From NCBI RefSeq assembly GCF_964340395.1, contig NC_135560.1, forward strand, positions 8,067,598 to 8,131,597: a DNA stretch of 64,000 nt, given 5' to 3'. This document shows positions 46,285-58,917 of the stretch, piece after piece. The notes beneath the pieces are model-generated. The model did no database searches, was not told the DNA's origin, and saw nothing but the letters and a program-made list of their open reading frames with translations. The position numbers and the translations under genes were made by a program. Origin of the DNA: Glandiceps talaboti (Eukaryota > Hemichordata > Enteropneusta > Spengelidae). How positions within the stretch are numbered: position 1 is the first letter of the stretch; each line of letters opens with the position of its first letter.

Positions 46285-46602
46285 TTACATGGACTCCTCA
46301 GCAAGAGATATTACCAGTCTTTCTTTATTAATACCGGGTGGACTTAGAGTGTCAAATTTGGACATATATTTGATGTCAAGGCTTCTTCTAATTTTGCTCT
46401 CATGAGAGTAGACCTTACAAATACCTACATATTTAGTATCATCTGAAGTATGGTCATTCAAGTTGAAGACTTCGTTTTTAGAGACTACAGTGTTTTTCTT
46501 GGTTCTATTGCCAAAGCAATGTTCGTAAATGCGTTTTCAGAATTCACGGCCTGTCTCTCCAATATAGATGAGTAGCTTGCATTTCTGTATATTTGTTTTG
46601 CA
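46285..46602 (-). pseudogene. GIY-YIG endonuclease remnant (Penelope-like retroelement type)
   Basis: Read on the minus strand from 46602 there are 106 codons ending in TAA (46287-46285), with one internal TGA at 46539-46537. The start, CKTNIQKCKLLIYIGETGRE, contains the GIY-YIG core as YIGETGR. The downstream text EVFNLNDHTSDDTKYVGICK and SKFDTLSPPGINKERL follows the usual order of the His/Asp region and the NTL..GLN end in retroelement-linked GIY-YIG domains. Text just upstream (MIYCNRSTDQ) resembles the preceding IYC..C motif. No reverse transcriptase is found nearby, so this is an isolated 3' fragment. It lies 250 bp from the LRR gene end. Confidence 0.7.
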
Positions 46603-46853
46603 ATATATGCTCATTGGTCAGTAGACCTATTACAATAAATCATATCACATGACCTATGACGGTACATGTCCAAGAAGGATGATGTCATTACGAACTCTGA
46701 TGGTTTGTCATAAACAAAATAGCAGGTCAGAGACACACTACCATCTGACCCGTTTCCCATTAGATTCAATCTACGAATTATATAGTTCGAGTTTGTGTTT
46801 CTCTTTTTGTTGGGAACAGATGATTTACATTGTGTTTATAACATACGTTATGG

Positions 46854-47957
46854 TCAGGCGGAGTCTTCCATTTTCACAAAGGTGGGGCCTCTGCTTCCCT
46901 GTCTTAACCCCAGTTTCTTTAAAATCAAAATACCCAGGTATACAAGTATACACAAGATGATTCCGAACACAGCAGACCCAATGCAGGCTCCAATTAATCG
47001 TGATTTGCTGTAAAAGACGCTTGTATCACCGTGCTGTTTCGTTGGAACGGTTGGAGTCTCTGCAATGGTATTGTTGTTACATACGAACTCGGAGTCACCT
47101 ACATGCCATATACTTTCACCCGAAAGAATTGCGGGCTGTTCACAGATGATTGTATCCACGAGGTAAAGTGGATGCTGCGGCCAGACCGACTTTAACGATA
47201 GAAAAACACAGTCACATATCCATGGGTTGTCACTCAATGTAATCAAAGAGTAGCGGTCGGTGTAGGTATCGAGATGGTGCGCCAGTGAAGTGGGAACATA
47301 ATGAAGTCTATTACCTCGTAAGTCTAGAGTGTACAGTCTTTTTTGCGGTAAGTGGCCTACATTCACGTCTTCTAATAAGTTGCCAGCCAAAAGGATTCCA
47401 GTCAACACGAGAAGTGGTTTTAAGAAGGGAAAGTGCTTCAACTTATTTTGACTGATATCCAGAAAATATAGTCCCGTCAAATAGTCGAACGTTTCGACGT
47501 TGAAGTGTGCTATATTGTTATGTGATAAATCCAAAAAGCCAAGTTCTGAAAGACCAAAAAATGCTTCTCTATCCACATGCGATATATTGTTGAATTGAAG
47601 CTCGAGTTCGTATAATACTGGATAATTTACGAATATTTTACGAGGGAGTCGAGAAATAAGATTACTTGACAAATATAAGACTGACACATTCCTTGGTAAG
47701 TCTACCACGACATCCGTCAATTGACGACTTTTACAATTAACCCTTATTAGTGGTTCCACTTTAAAATAATTATGATCTGTTTGATTATGCGTGTCTTCGA
47801 AGGAATATGAATAATCCTCGTCTGTGGAATTGCCTCGCCCAAAAGAGTACATCTCATAAAAACAGTAGCAAGAATGGCCACAATCAATCGGGATATCAAC
47901 ACTTGTAGAGATGAAAAACCCGAGAGTGAAAAGTATGAGAAATAGTAGCGTCTTCAT
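46854..47957 (-). CDS. LRR type I membrane receptor, diverged third paralogue
   Basis: A 367-residue protein in one exon on the minus strand. It has a signal peptide (MKTLLFLILFTLGFFISTS), a cysteine cap (DCGHSCYCFYE...VNCKSRQLTD), an acidic glycosylated spacer (NSTDEDYSYS, NQTDHN) and about six LRRs (LYLSSNLISRLPRKIF, LELQFNNISHVDREAF, LDLSHNNIAHF, LDISQNKLKHF). Then come LRRCT (NPWICDCVFLSLKSVW), a membrane helix (LIGACIGSAVFGIILCILVY) and a tail ending QGSRGPTFVKMEDSA. The inner ATG at 47957 is preferred because it aligns with both paralogues; the frame opens 13 codons upstream. The extracellular part is well diverged but the membrane helix and tail are strongly kept, implying constraint on the C-terminus. 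Confidence 0.9.
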   Translation of the reverse strand: MKTLLFLILFTLGFFISTSVDIPIDCGHSCYCFYEMYSFGRGNSTDEDYSYSFEDTHNQTDHNYFKVEPLIRVNCKSRQLTDVVVDLPRNVSVLYLSSNLISRLPRKIFVNYPVLYELELQFNNISHVDREAFFGLSELGFLDLSHNNIAHFNVETFDYLTGLYFLDISQNKLKHFPFLKPLLVLTGILLAGNLLEDVNVGHLPQKRLYTLDLRGNRLHYVPTSLAHHLDTYTDRYSLITLSDNPWICDCVFLSLKSVWPQHPLYLVDTIICEQPAILSGESIWHVGDSEFVCNNNTIAETPTVPTKQHGDTSVFYSKSRLIGACIGSAVFGIILCILVYLGILILKKLGLRQGSRGPTFVKMEDSA

Positions 47958-49192
47958 GTTAAATATTCGTGCTTTCCTAGGAAGGCGGTTGACCAATTTA
48001 CCAAAGTATCTTAACTCTTGGCGTTGATAATTTTATCCACCTACAAAAATAAAGCCAGGAAAATGACATTAAAAAAATAACAATATTGATCGAATGTGTT
48101 CGATGATAGCATATTGTTAGCCATTCTTGAAATCCAGCGCACAATGAACTCTAGGTTCTGGAGAGTAGTTTCTTGATTTTACATCACATAATTTATGCTC
48201 GGTTGCCAAGAAACACCAAATCGAAATACTGTCTGTGATACACCGTCGTGGGTAATGGGTCATGGCAAAAATGAAAAAAAAAGTGAAGGACATTTTCCTA
48301 AAGTGAATTACAAACTCGAAACATTATATTTGAAGATTTATGTGATTAAAAAAATGTCCCAACCAGTGCTATTCTATTGAGGGTCATGATCGTCATGTGT
48401 ACATTTTTACTGGTCTTTCAGTGTTTACTCTAGCTTAACCACAGGGTGACTATATGCGCACAACATTAACATAATCACCGCTATCATGCACGTGTGTAAT
48501 TTACAGCATTGGACAATACCTTGGGTCAGTGTCTACTCTCGTTTAGATGAACGCTCGGCAGTATGTAGCAGAAGTATTGTGATTGAGAATAAGAATGGAC
48601 AACTTTAATGTAGAGACCATATGTCTCTACTAAAAGGTTTCGCCCTATAACACACTTTGAATAATAATATGACCCTTGAATTGGTATATGGTATTATCGT
48701 TTCGTGAAACTCTAACATTTCATTACTTAACTTTTGACCTAGCTATGAAATGGGAGAATGTTAAAGCCAATACAAATTCCTGTATGTTGGATATGTGATA
48801 TTATTACCGCCCGTTTCATGTTTGTGTTCACTAGGCTTAGCTCTATTTGTCATATTTTTATTCCATTGGATGAAGGGTGTCAGTGATCAGAAAATGTCGC
48901 ACGACTCTCCTTTAGACGTGCCCTTCTAACAAAACTGGACAAGCTGTGTGGCCACGGTGAAATATTGTACCATTTGTGAAGTGCATCTGTGATCCAATGT
49001 GAGGTTGTGACAGTCGAATAATTCTATCACAGCTGAGATTTTACAATGTTTTGACCGCAATTTGTTTTTATCAAATGGCTACATTATTTCAATGACCCTA
49101 GTAACTTAATTGTGGGTTATTGATTTAACTGTGTGAATTATTAATTGAAAGTTATAACTTTCATAGTTATGGTCACGAAATAGAGTTTGTTT
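47958..49192. other. Non-coding stretch upstream of LRR paralogue 3
   Basis: AT-rich. A TTCCTAG acceptor-like site lies 5' of the LRR ATG on the minus strand (about 47975), as expected for a spliced 5' UTR. No exon is supported otherwise. Confidence 0.4.
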
Positions 49193-49475
49193 TGCATATA
49201 ATAATAATATTAGTTTTTATATACTTTCCCATTTTGTGCACACACCCCTCCCCCTTTAGCAATCCTTTTGCAACATGTGTAAGCGCATGCATTTACATTG
49301 CAGCTTATATTCTACCAGGTCCTCACTTATACAGTTGGGTTGAGAATTGACCTGGGCATAATTGTGGTCAAAATCTTGCTATTCAGAAACAAACGGCAGC
49401 AGCGAGGCTCGAACCTGCAGCCTACAGATATTCTAAGCCGGACAGTAACCATAGTGATTAGCTATGTATATATGT
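49193..49475 (-). repeat. SINE-like dispersed repeat, copy 3, with tRNA-like B box
   Basis: On the minus strand the head reads GCAGGTTCGAGCCTCGCTGC, containing GGTTCGAGCC, a good Pol III B box. The body (CCTGGTAGAATATAAGC, GCATGCGCTTACACATG) matches the copies at 2.5 and 6.3 kb. The tail is degraded. A tRNA-derived SINE family is the best explanation. Confidence 0.65.
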
Positions 49476-49788
49476 ACATAAACCAGGTATCATAGTATCA
49501 GTGCCCAATTCATTCATATGATTGCATTGGTCATATTACTCTATATAATAGTTTTATCGTCTCGAAGTAGTAGGCATTTGTTTTGAATAAACATCGTACA
49601 TTTATTTGAACACAACATAATCGTTATTAAAGTTACTCTGAACGGGAAGGCAAGCAATCAGAATGAAAACCAACACTAACTGATCGGTTAATTCTAAAGT
49701 AAACAGTTTAAACTTGAATTTGACCTCACTAGCATCGATATCAACGTCCACAAGTCTACGAACATCAAAATTCTGAAAGCATTCTTAC

Positions 49789-49876
49789 CGTTTTGCACCG
49801 TCAAGTGTCTTCGTTGAATGCCGTTGATAACAAGATCGTTGTCGCCTGAAGTTTTTTCTTCTAGTGGGCGTAACAT
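49789..49876 (-). CDS. Candidate first coding exon
   Basis: Minus-strand ATG at 49876-49874 opens MLRPLEEKTSGDNDLVINGI and runs 29 codons plus one base to a good donor (AACG/GTAAGAAT, GT at 49788-49787). The hydrophilic, non-repetitive text looks coding, and the frame stays open further upstream. No following exon could be identified, so this is tentative. Confidence 0.2.
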
Positions 49877-51287
49877 AAATGAGATTTCTGTAACTCTACG
49901 CTGCCCTATACCCCACGTGACTTCGCGTAGGAAAACACGACGTTTATTGTAACTAGGTGAGCTTATTCCTAAAATGTTTGCCACCTGGACCCTCGTTTGT
50001 GATGAGATCGCGATCACTACAACTAATTTCGTGAGGTCAACAACTATTTCATAATATTGATTATATCAGGATATTTACTATTTTATGTTACTGAAACAGC
50101 TCGACTGCAAGAGTTTTCATGCTGTATTAATTTTCAAAGAGACTTCAAATGATGACGTCATCCCATGTGACGTCATCAGCTCTGCATATAATTATGCAAA
50201 GAGACACATGAGTTGGGAAATTGACAATACACAGTCCTATTTAACGAATTGTTCAAACCCTGCGAATAGTCCAGTTTTAGAATTTGTAGAAAAATGGAAA
50301 GTAATTGCTCAGACAAAGTTTGTTCACATATTGAGTCCGACTGTGTATATTGAAATTTCATACATATCTGTTAGTGTAAAAAACTAAACAGTACACTATA
50401 CATTCGACATGAGCTACTTACCAGATGTTTCGAATACATACTAAAGTTCGAATATGGGGATACATATCATGTGTTCTTATAAGTAACACATGGTCATAAT
50501 TTACATACTTGGTGGAACATTGCCAAAGGGAACTGCATTACATTTAGTATGTTTAGTCACATAAATCTTCAAATGTTTTGAGTTTGTAAGTCACCTTCAG
50601 TTTATGTAAGGAAAATGTTGTCCTTTACTTTTTTATGTTTCCATCCTTATTGGTCAACCTTACTGGTCACCCAATTATTTTCACGTTCATCCGATTGTTC
50701 GCAATCACCCGGTTTGTCATTTCATGACTTCACGTATAAGAATATAGTTGTACACCCCCAGCTATGAGAGTTTTGTGTAACCCTGACTATCAGCACTAGG
50801 GATTACTATCTGACCAATACACTGAGAATTTAATAGATGTGGTGATCATTGTTTAACCACAAACAAGGGTTCGGGTGGCATATATTTTGCGTAATCACCT
50901 GACCTAGCTAAATGTCACTTTCCCACGAAGAGTCACGTGTAGTGGAGTTAGAGCTAGATATAGAGTTACAGTTTAGTAACCCTGGATAGGCCATGTGAGG
51001 TGAAGTTGCAAAACTTGGCGAGTTCTCGCGAAGAAGAAGTGACGCATGTAATTACAGCTGCCTCGTTAGATCCTATGGGGGGCAGAATTACCGGTAAGTT
51101 CACGTGGGTTAGAGTTACATGGATACATTAACAGGTACCTGGTTATGTCACAGGGGGTAAAACCCGGTGTAAAGTTACGAATACTTGGCTACACTCCGTG
51201 GTAACACGGCCAGGGGTAAAGTTTCAATACGGAAACTTCGATATGATACACCCACTCTCCAATTTCAGGAGATGATGATTTCATCAA
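49877..51287. other. Non-coding stretch
   Basis: Ordinary AT-rich sequence up to the left border of the tandem duplication. No supportable gene. Confidence 0.4.
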
Positions 51288-53553
51288 CAATATTTATGAT
51301 AGAAAAGTGGTAGAACAACAACAACAACAACAACAACAACATATACGAATTGGGGACGATGCCGTGGACCAGGCACCCCTTTTCAAAATTCACACTATTC
51401 AACAACAAACTCTATGCCAGCATTTGGTAATATCTCCGAACACCAAGATAGAGCACAAGCTGTTACTTGTAGTAATACAAAAGTTTTCATTGGTGGTGAC
51501 TAAGAAAGCAGCTTTCGCAACTCGGAACGCCAGTCCCATCCACAATAATGGAATCCTTAGCATCACAGCTGACAATGACCTTTCAACTTTGTTCATCTGT
51601 TCTCACTTTCGAGAGCGGAAATCGAGGTTTCGGCTGAATAAGATAGACACAAAACTAAATATTATCAAGACATGTCGATAAGCTACTGAATGGACATTGG
51701 TTTAAGTATACTCCCAGTAGGGTGGCGTTTCTGGTAGTTAGTTTTTGTCAAGTAGCCACATACTATATTGATTACAGGGTGATTTTATCCACACAACTTA
51801 GGCAACACTATCACCAACTTATGTAATCTACCACATCGAACAACAATAGTTTTACTTAACGTGCCTCTCTGAGTACCAAAACCATGATTACCACTGTAGT
51901 ATATGTAATACTAGTACTATAATAACGTTAATACCTAGAGTAAAGTCAGTTCAACACAATCACAATCACTATGAGACAATTACATGTAGTAACTCATGTA
52001 AATCGCATTTTTCTATATTTGACATTGGAAATTCACTTTTTTATTTTGTTGATATTTACAAACAAAAACTGGGGATTTTGGTCTTAGGCTCACGTTTTAA
52101 TGAGTACGAGTCAGACTTAGACATTTCAGCAATTTTGTTAAAATTGATATTTTGTGCATATCAAAATCTGTCTGACACAGGGAACGTAATAGAAAAATAC
52201 TGACAGTAGCAAACCACTGATGAAAAAACCACTGAAAAAAAGGTTAAAAGAATATGCAAAGATGTTAAACTTGCACGATGTTACACTGTCTCGAATATGA
52301 ACATTAAACTTTGTAGTTGAAATCAATACGCGGTCTAATGAAAACTAGTCCCACGAACGGCGCTCAAAAGAATGTCAGTATACAGTAAAGTGTACACAAC
52401 ATCCATAAAAAAAAGTCTATAAACTGTACTGTGCAGTTTAGTGTCCTAGTGGATAACTGTCACATTATCTTTTCAGAGTATAATCTACTTGGCCGCCGCC
52501 TGGGGTGCACTAACTTGTTGAAGGTTAATGTGTTGGTTACGAATCATACATAATTCTTTTAACTGATGACAGGGCCTCAGTTGCTATAGCGACGTTTGTC
52601 CTTAACATACGGTGACAGCACAGTTGCATGCGAATAGAAAGTGGCTGACTACTGAGTTACACATGCGAGCAACAAGCAGGTGAGTTTTTCTGTAAACCCG
52701 TCTGCCCTACGATAATGGGGCACCACGTCGACCAACATATTGCACTAACAGTTACTGTATTAAGATTGTTGGGGTTACGTGAGGCCACTTGGAACTACCT
52801 AGTAACCTGCGAAATCTCCCCCTTTTAAATAGGAAATACATCAAATGGTACCCATACAGTTATCTTACATTTTCCGGCGGAAAAAAGTGCACCTATAGCG
52901 ACTGTATTTTAGGAGACAAAAAGTCGACCGAACCACCTGTCAAAGTAAGCTAAGCCTTACCGATGGCGAGTCTAAAGGCCTGGGTCAGAAAAGGATTACT
53001 TTTTTGGGGGAAAAGGGTGGTTTGGCAGGTGTATAAAATGTTAGTCCTGGACAAAAGCTATAGTGATGTCCTCGTGCTGAGCGTGATATGTCGTTTAATT
53101 TCGGAGCTTATCAGTCAAAATTAGACAAAAAGGTCTCAAGAAGGATTCTTATTCAAGGAATTATCAGTGTCAACACCTTATACGTGCACCCGTTCCCTGT
53201 ATCTCCAAGTCTGTGAAGTTTTGAAGAGAAGAAAGTATTTTTATGTCCGAGGAGAACTTATTCTGTATTCTATGTAAATACGGAATCTTGATAAAGTTGA
53301 ACATATATTCGCAGTAGCTAAGAGTACAACGCATTGCCACTCTATTGTCAATGATGTTCATTTTGAAGTAGCGAAATTCTTAATTACTTGTGCAAAACAT
53401 CTCCATCTCAGAACAGACTTGGTAACATAAGTTTACGGACAAAAATGTCAATTTATGACAGTTGTTGGCTGTCGTCTCCTCGCAAACAACAACTTCACTG
53501 AATATCGTTACTGCTATTTGTAATTCGAATTTTGTAAATTGATTCAAAAGTAA

Positions 53554-53625
53554 AGGTCCCGCCGAGATTTGAACTCGGATCGCTGGATTCAGAGTCCAGA
53601 GTGCTAACCGTTACACCACGGGGCC
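53554..53625 (-). tRNA. tRNA-Gln-CTG: tRNA-Gln (anticodon CTG), unit A
   Basis: 72 bases on the minus strand without an intron. The A box is TGGTGTAACGGTTAGCAC, the anticodon loop CTCTGAA (anticodon CTG) on a five-pair stem CTGGA/TCCAG, and the B-box region GAGTTCAAATCTC. A TTTT Pol III terminator follows about seven bases downstream. The acceptor strands GGCCCCG and CGGGACC give six pairs and one C3-A70 mismatch. No CCA is encoded, as usual in eukaryotes. Confidence 0.93.
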
Positions 53626-53761
53626 TCACTGTTAGAGCGAACAATAAAAGACAATAAAACACAGTCAGTCACAGTTTTTAAAGTTATTATCTTTTGTGTG
53701 AGAGTGCACAATTTTTTTCTAAAGCACAGGCATTGTCTCACATTCAAGGTCGTTTGAATAG

Positions 53762-53985
<224 letters not shown>

Positions 53986-54186
53986 CTGCAAATCCGGGTT
54001 ATTTTGCTTGTATTTACGAGTATTTTAACTACGACCTTAAAGAGTTTTTGATATTTCAGGAGTAAACGAAAACTTTCACTTCAATAAATATCCATTGAGT
54101 TGGCAAAATTATATCCACTTTTATCCACAATTATTAATTTTGTCTATTCTCAGGAAAGTGTGAATGTATCGTCTTTGACTATAATC

Positions 54187-56925
54187 ATGGAGTCAAAACC
54201 AGAAATAGTTGACGAAGTAACCGTTGTAGAAAGTGACGTCAAAGAACGGTTTATAGGGGATAAGCCGGACAAGGAGCGTGAAAGTACGGTAGATGCTGAA
54301 AAGAATGAGGAAGATGGTGATGGTGATGATGAACAAATCGAAGATAGTGCCGATGGAATGAATGAAGAAGTTCAGCAGAAGTTGGAAAAAGCCAAAGAAA
54401 TTGCCTCGAAAAACCTCGAAATCATGAAAGCCGAAAATGAGAAAGAAACTTGGGACACTTACTTCGATGTTGTATACAAAAGTTCAAGGGTTATAGGCGG
54501 ACTGTACTTTAAACTTAGAAAACACAAAATCTCCCAAAAAAGTTTGTTTCGACGTGCCATCGCTAACCATATTATAGACACCAGTGAAACGACTGTTTTG
54601 GTGGAAACCATCAGGAAAACATTCAACCATGGATGGAGAGACTCCCAAGGAAGTATAATCAAGGAAGTTTATAATGTGTATTACACAACCATTCAAATTT
54701 TGTGGAATTTCACCGACTCTAGCGACACACTTGCAAAATCTATCACCGATGAGGGCGTGATTGGTTTAATTGAGGAAATTATCGACAAAGAATACCAAAA
54801 TGCTATGTCGTATGCAATAGATCTTGTAAGTATTATCAATTCAGAAGTTAAGTCATTTGAATATCACCAATATTAAAAAGACTATGCTTTTAGAAAGTTA
54901 ACAAGAAGGTTAATGTTGTGACAATGTTTTATAGACGTATTTTCCATTTCAGATCATCATTATTGTAGAATGTGGTTTTTTATATGATTTTAGTAACGAT
55001 GTGGTGAAAGGGTGGTCCACAATTCCGTGGCGTAGTTTTCTTAAACAATGGTCGCAAAATGGGATCGACCATGAACCGTATGATACTCTGGTACTTCGCT
55101 CTTCCGCTGCTGTTGCAACCGACTCGGAACGTGACGTATCCGAAAACGTAGCTAATACTATCTAAACTATATTGTTGTGTACCTGTACATTCGGATAGTC
55201 TTTGTACATGACTATGTAACATGCTGCATCGGATCTTCTTGTTTCTCATTGTGAAAATCTCTCATAATTTCATTTTTATTTTTTTCTCTCTCACTGCCAT
55301 TGCAGAGTGCGAGAAAGATAATAAAGTCGTGTCTGGCAGTCACAGCTAATTGTTCATTCCACGAATTATCACGTGATATTGTTAAACAGTCTACAATGCT
55401 GGATACCCTCGAGAAATTATCCAATGCAGGGTTCGAAGAACTTGAAATCTATTTCGTCTTGATCCCGGCGTACATAGCTACCGAAGAACAGAGTGAGAAG
55501 ATGTTTCAGGACCAAAGTATCATCAACATGGTCGTTCGTCACCTGGAGAAAGCCACTAGTGAACGAACACGACGAAGCCGAGGTTTTTCGGTTCATGAAC
55601 TATGTGTCTGTAAGTTAAAAAAAGGAATTCTCCCCTTGTTTTGATAAAACTCAGGAAATAATAATTCCGAACTTATTGGAAGGGATAAAATTTGTTCTTT
55701 AATAACATTTTGAATTTGTAAAATTGGTGGAACCTCACAATGTTGAAACCCGTACCCATAGCCCACTTTTTATTGAATTCAATCACGTGCATGTGTATGG
55801 TCAGAGTGGCAATGTATTATGCCGAAAGCCATGATAGTAAAATTTACAAAATATTGAAAGCATTTTCTCCCTGTTATTTTTTCCACCAGTGATTGGACAA
55901 CTGGCAGTGAACGATGCTAATAAATCGAAATTGGCCAAAGCAGGAGCGATACAGCTAATGATAGAGGTGGCCGGTGGTACTAACACACAGGAACAGATAG
56001 GTGGGTTTTCTATGGTCATACAAAGTTGTACATTTTATGCTTGCTGTACAGATTGTGACGTGTGTTACTCAATCAATGTTACCCGTCCTTCTACCTTTGC
56101 AGTGGAGTATAAATTTGTGCACTTTAGAAAAATAGGCAAGCGTTCCAAACTCAAGAATTGAGTGAATCTTTACTGCGTCACACATACATGCATATAGATA
56201 CCATTATGTCCATTCCCTTTATGCAGCCTGGTTGACTTCCAATGTAGTGACAGACACTACAAATAGTACATCAACTAATGCATTGAAGTATATGGATATC
56301 CACTCTGACACAATAAAGATAACCATACCACACCGTAGGTATCATTATCACTTGCATCACTACGTCACATCACATTAGGCCTCCATCAAATTAGGCTCAC
56401 ATCAAATTAGGCCTACATCACACCCCATCACATTACTCCAAATTCAACTTGTCTGAGCTCCAAATTTAAATCACAAAAGCATTAAGAACCTCGAAAAGTA
56501 TTATTTACTAAAATCAAACAAAATATATAATTTCATCATCATGTACCATTACAATATACATCATATCATGACACCAAACCATCCAACAGATTGCTATATA
56601 TTACATAACATATCTATATGACAGCAATATCATATGAGGTGTGTCCTATGTTGTGTGATTATTTCCACAGCTGAGATGGCATATGGGTTTATTTGATTCT
56701 TGTTTTTTTTTGGAGAGATTCCATTAACAGTAGGAATGATTTGGTACACTCAGTTTTCAGACCCTCATTATCTCTTGCAACCAAGTTTGTTGTAGTTAAG
56801 TTAACTTTCATTGTAAGATATACCATGCTTCGAATATTTCGACTTCAGCCGCTGTGAATGCACTTGAACATCTGTCATTCCACGATGACAACAAACCTGC
56901 TGTACGAGTTGCTCAATATTTATGA
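54187..56925 (+). CDS. Armadillo-repeat gene, unit A, truncated by duplication (no TIR)
   Basis: Exons: 54187-54825, 55306-55609, 55890-56000, then a partial exon from 56849 cut by the duplication junction at 56914-56916. The GT-AG sites and phases (0, 1, 1) fit. Read through, the protein ends two codons past the junction at TGA 56923-56925, 376 residues in all. It has an acidic N-terminal leader (MESKPEIVDEVTVVESDVKE, then an Asp/Glu-rich stretch) and helical armadillo-type text (KSITDEGVIGLIEEIIDKEY, LEKLSNAGFEELEIYFVLI, KLAKAGAIQLMIEVAGG, NALEHLSFHDDNKPAVRV). Sequence upstream of the ATG has an acceptor (TTCTCAG), suggesting a 5' UTR intron. It may be a pseudogene, an ARM-only product, or spliced onward into unit B exons. 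Start ATG 54187 is the first in frame. Confidence 0.7.
56849..56916 (+). pseudogene. Truncated fourth ARM exon at the duplication junction
   Basis: The acceptor TTCGACTTCAG precedes CCGCTGTGAATGCACTTGAA, identical to the start of the complete exon at 62853. Identity ends at CAA (56914-56916), where the sequence switches to the left border of the repeated unit. The exon's own donor is lost. Confidence 0.85.
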
Positions 56926-56939
56926 TAGAAAAGTGGTAG

Positions 56940-56982
<43 letters not shown>

Positions 56983-58917
56983 TATACGAATTGGGGACGA
57001 TGCCGTGGACCAGGTACCCCTTTTCAAAATTCACACTATTCAACAACAAACTCTATGCCAGCATTTGGTAATATCTCCGAACACCAAGATAGAGCACAAG
57101 CTGTTACTTGTAGTAATACAAGTTTTCATTGGTGGTGACTAAGAAAGCAGCTTTCGCAACTCGCAACGCCAGTCCCATCCACAATAATGGAATCCTTAGC
57201 ATCACAGCTGACAATGACCTTTCAACTCTGTTCATCTGTTCTCACATACGAGAGCGGAAATCGAAGTTTCGGCTGAATAAGATTGGCACAAAACTAAATA
57301 TTGTCAAGACATGTCCATATAAGCTATTGAATGGACATTGGTTTAAGTATACTCCCAGTAGGGTGGCGTTTCTGGTAGTTATTAGTTTTTCTCAAGTAGC
57401 CACTTACTATATTGATTACAGGGTGATTTTATCCACACAACTGAGGCAACACTATCACCAATTTATGTAATCTTCCACATCGAACAACAATGGTTTTACT
57501 TAACGTGCCTCTCTGAGTACCAAAACCATGATTACCACTGTAGTATATGTAATACTAGTACTATAATAACGTTAATACCTAGAGTAAAGTCAGTTCAACA
57601 CAATCACAATCACTATGAGACAATTACATGTAGTAACTCATGTAAATCGCATTTTTTCTATATTTGACTTTGGAAATTCACTTTTTTATTTTGTTGATAT
57701 TTACAAACAAATAGGGAATTTTGGTCTTAGGCTCACGTTTTTTTGAGTACGAGTCAGGCTTAGACATTTCAGCAATTTTGTTAAAATTGATATTTTGTGC
57801 ATATCAAAATCTGTCTGACACAGGGAACGTAATAGAAAAATACTGATAGTAGCAAACCACTGATGAAAAAAAACACTGAAAAAAATATTAAAAGAATATG
57901 CAAAGATGTTAAACTTGCACGATGTTACACTGTCTCGAATATGAACATTAAACTTTGTAGTTGAAATCAATACGCGGTCTAATGAAAACTAGTCCCACGA
58001 ACGGCGCTCAAAAGAATGTCAGTATACAGTAAAGTGTACACAACATCCATAAAAAAAAGTCTATAAACTGTACTGTGCAGTTTAGTGTCCTAGTGGATAA
58101 CTGTCACATTATCTTTTCAGAGTATAATCTACTTGGCCGCCGCCTGGGGTGCACTAACATGTTGAAGGTTAATGTGTTGGTTACGAATCATACACAATTC
58201 TTTTAACTGATCACAGGGCCCCAGTTGCTGTAGCGACGTTTGTCCTTAACACACGGTGACAGCAGTTGCATGCGTATAGAAAGTGGCTGACTACTGAGTT
58301 ACACATGCGAGCAACAAGCAGGTGAGTTTTTCTGTAAACCCGTCTGCCCTACGATAATGGGGCACCACGTCGACCAACATATTGTACTAACAGTTACTGT
58401 ATTAAGATTGTTGGGGTTACGTGAGACCACTTGGAACTACCTAGTAACCTGCGAAATCTCCCCCTTTTAAATAGGAAATACATCAAATGGTACCCATACA
58501 GTTATCTTACATTTTCCGGCGGAAAAAGTGCACCCTATAGCGACTGTATTTTAGGAGACAAAAAGTCGACCAAACCACCTGTCAAAGTAAGCTAAACCTT
58601 ACCGATGGCGAGTCTAATCTCCGCTTAAAGACCTGGGTCAGAAAAGGATTAATTTTTGGGCAAGAAAAAAGTGGTTTGGCAGATGTATAAAAAAAATGTC
58701 CTGGACAAAAGGAAGTAGCACAAACCTGGGATTAAATCATTGATCGTTATAATGATGTCCTCGTGCTGAACGTGATAGGTCGTTTAATTTCGGAGCTTAT
58801 CAGTCAAAATTAGACAAAAAGGTCTCAAGAAGGATTCTTATTCAAGGAATTATCAGTGTCAACACCTTATACGTGCACCCGTTCCCTGTATCTCCAAGTC
58901 TGTGAAGTTTTGAAGAG

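Noticed and set aside
51307-51681. Frame starting with polyglutamine from (CAA)n
   Set aside because: The unit B counterpart is frameshifted, no splice or domain evidence, and it starts at the duplication border.
56226-56380. Alternative ARM exon after the GCAG acceptor (reads AWLTSNVVTDTTN)
   Set aside because: It lacks ARM-like helix pattern and runs into a stop without a donor, while the acceptor at 56848/62852 gives a proper ARM repeat in phase.
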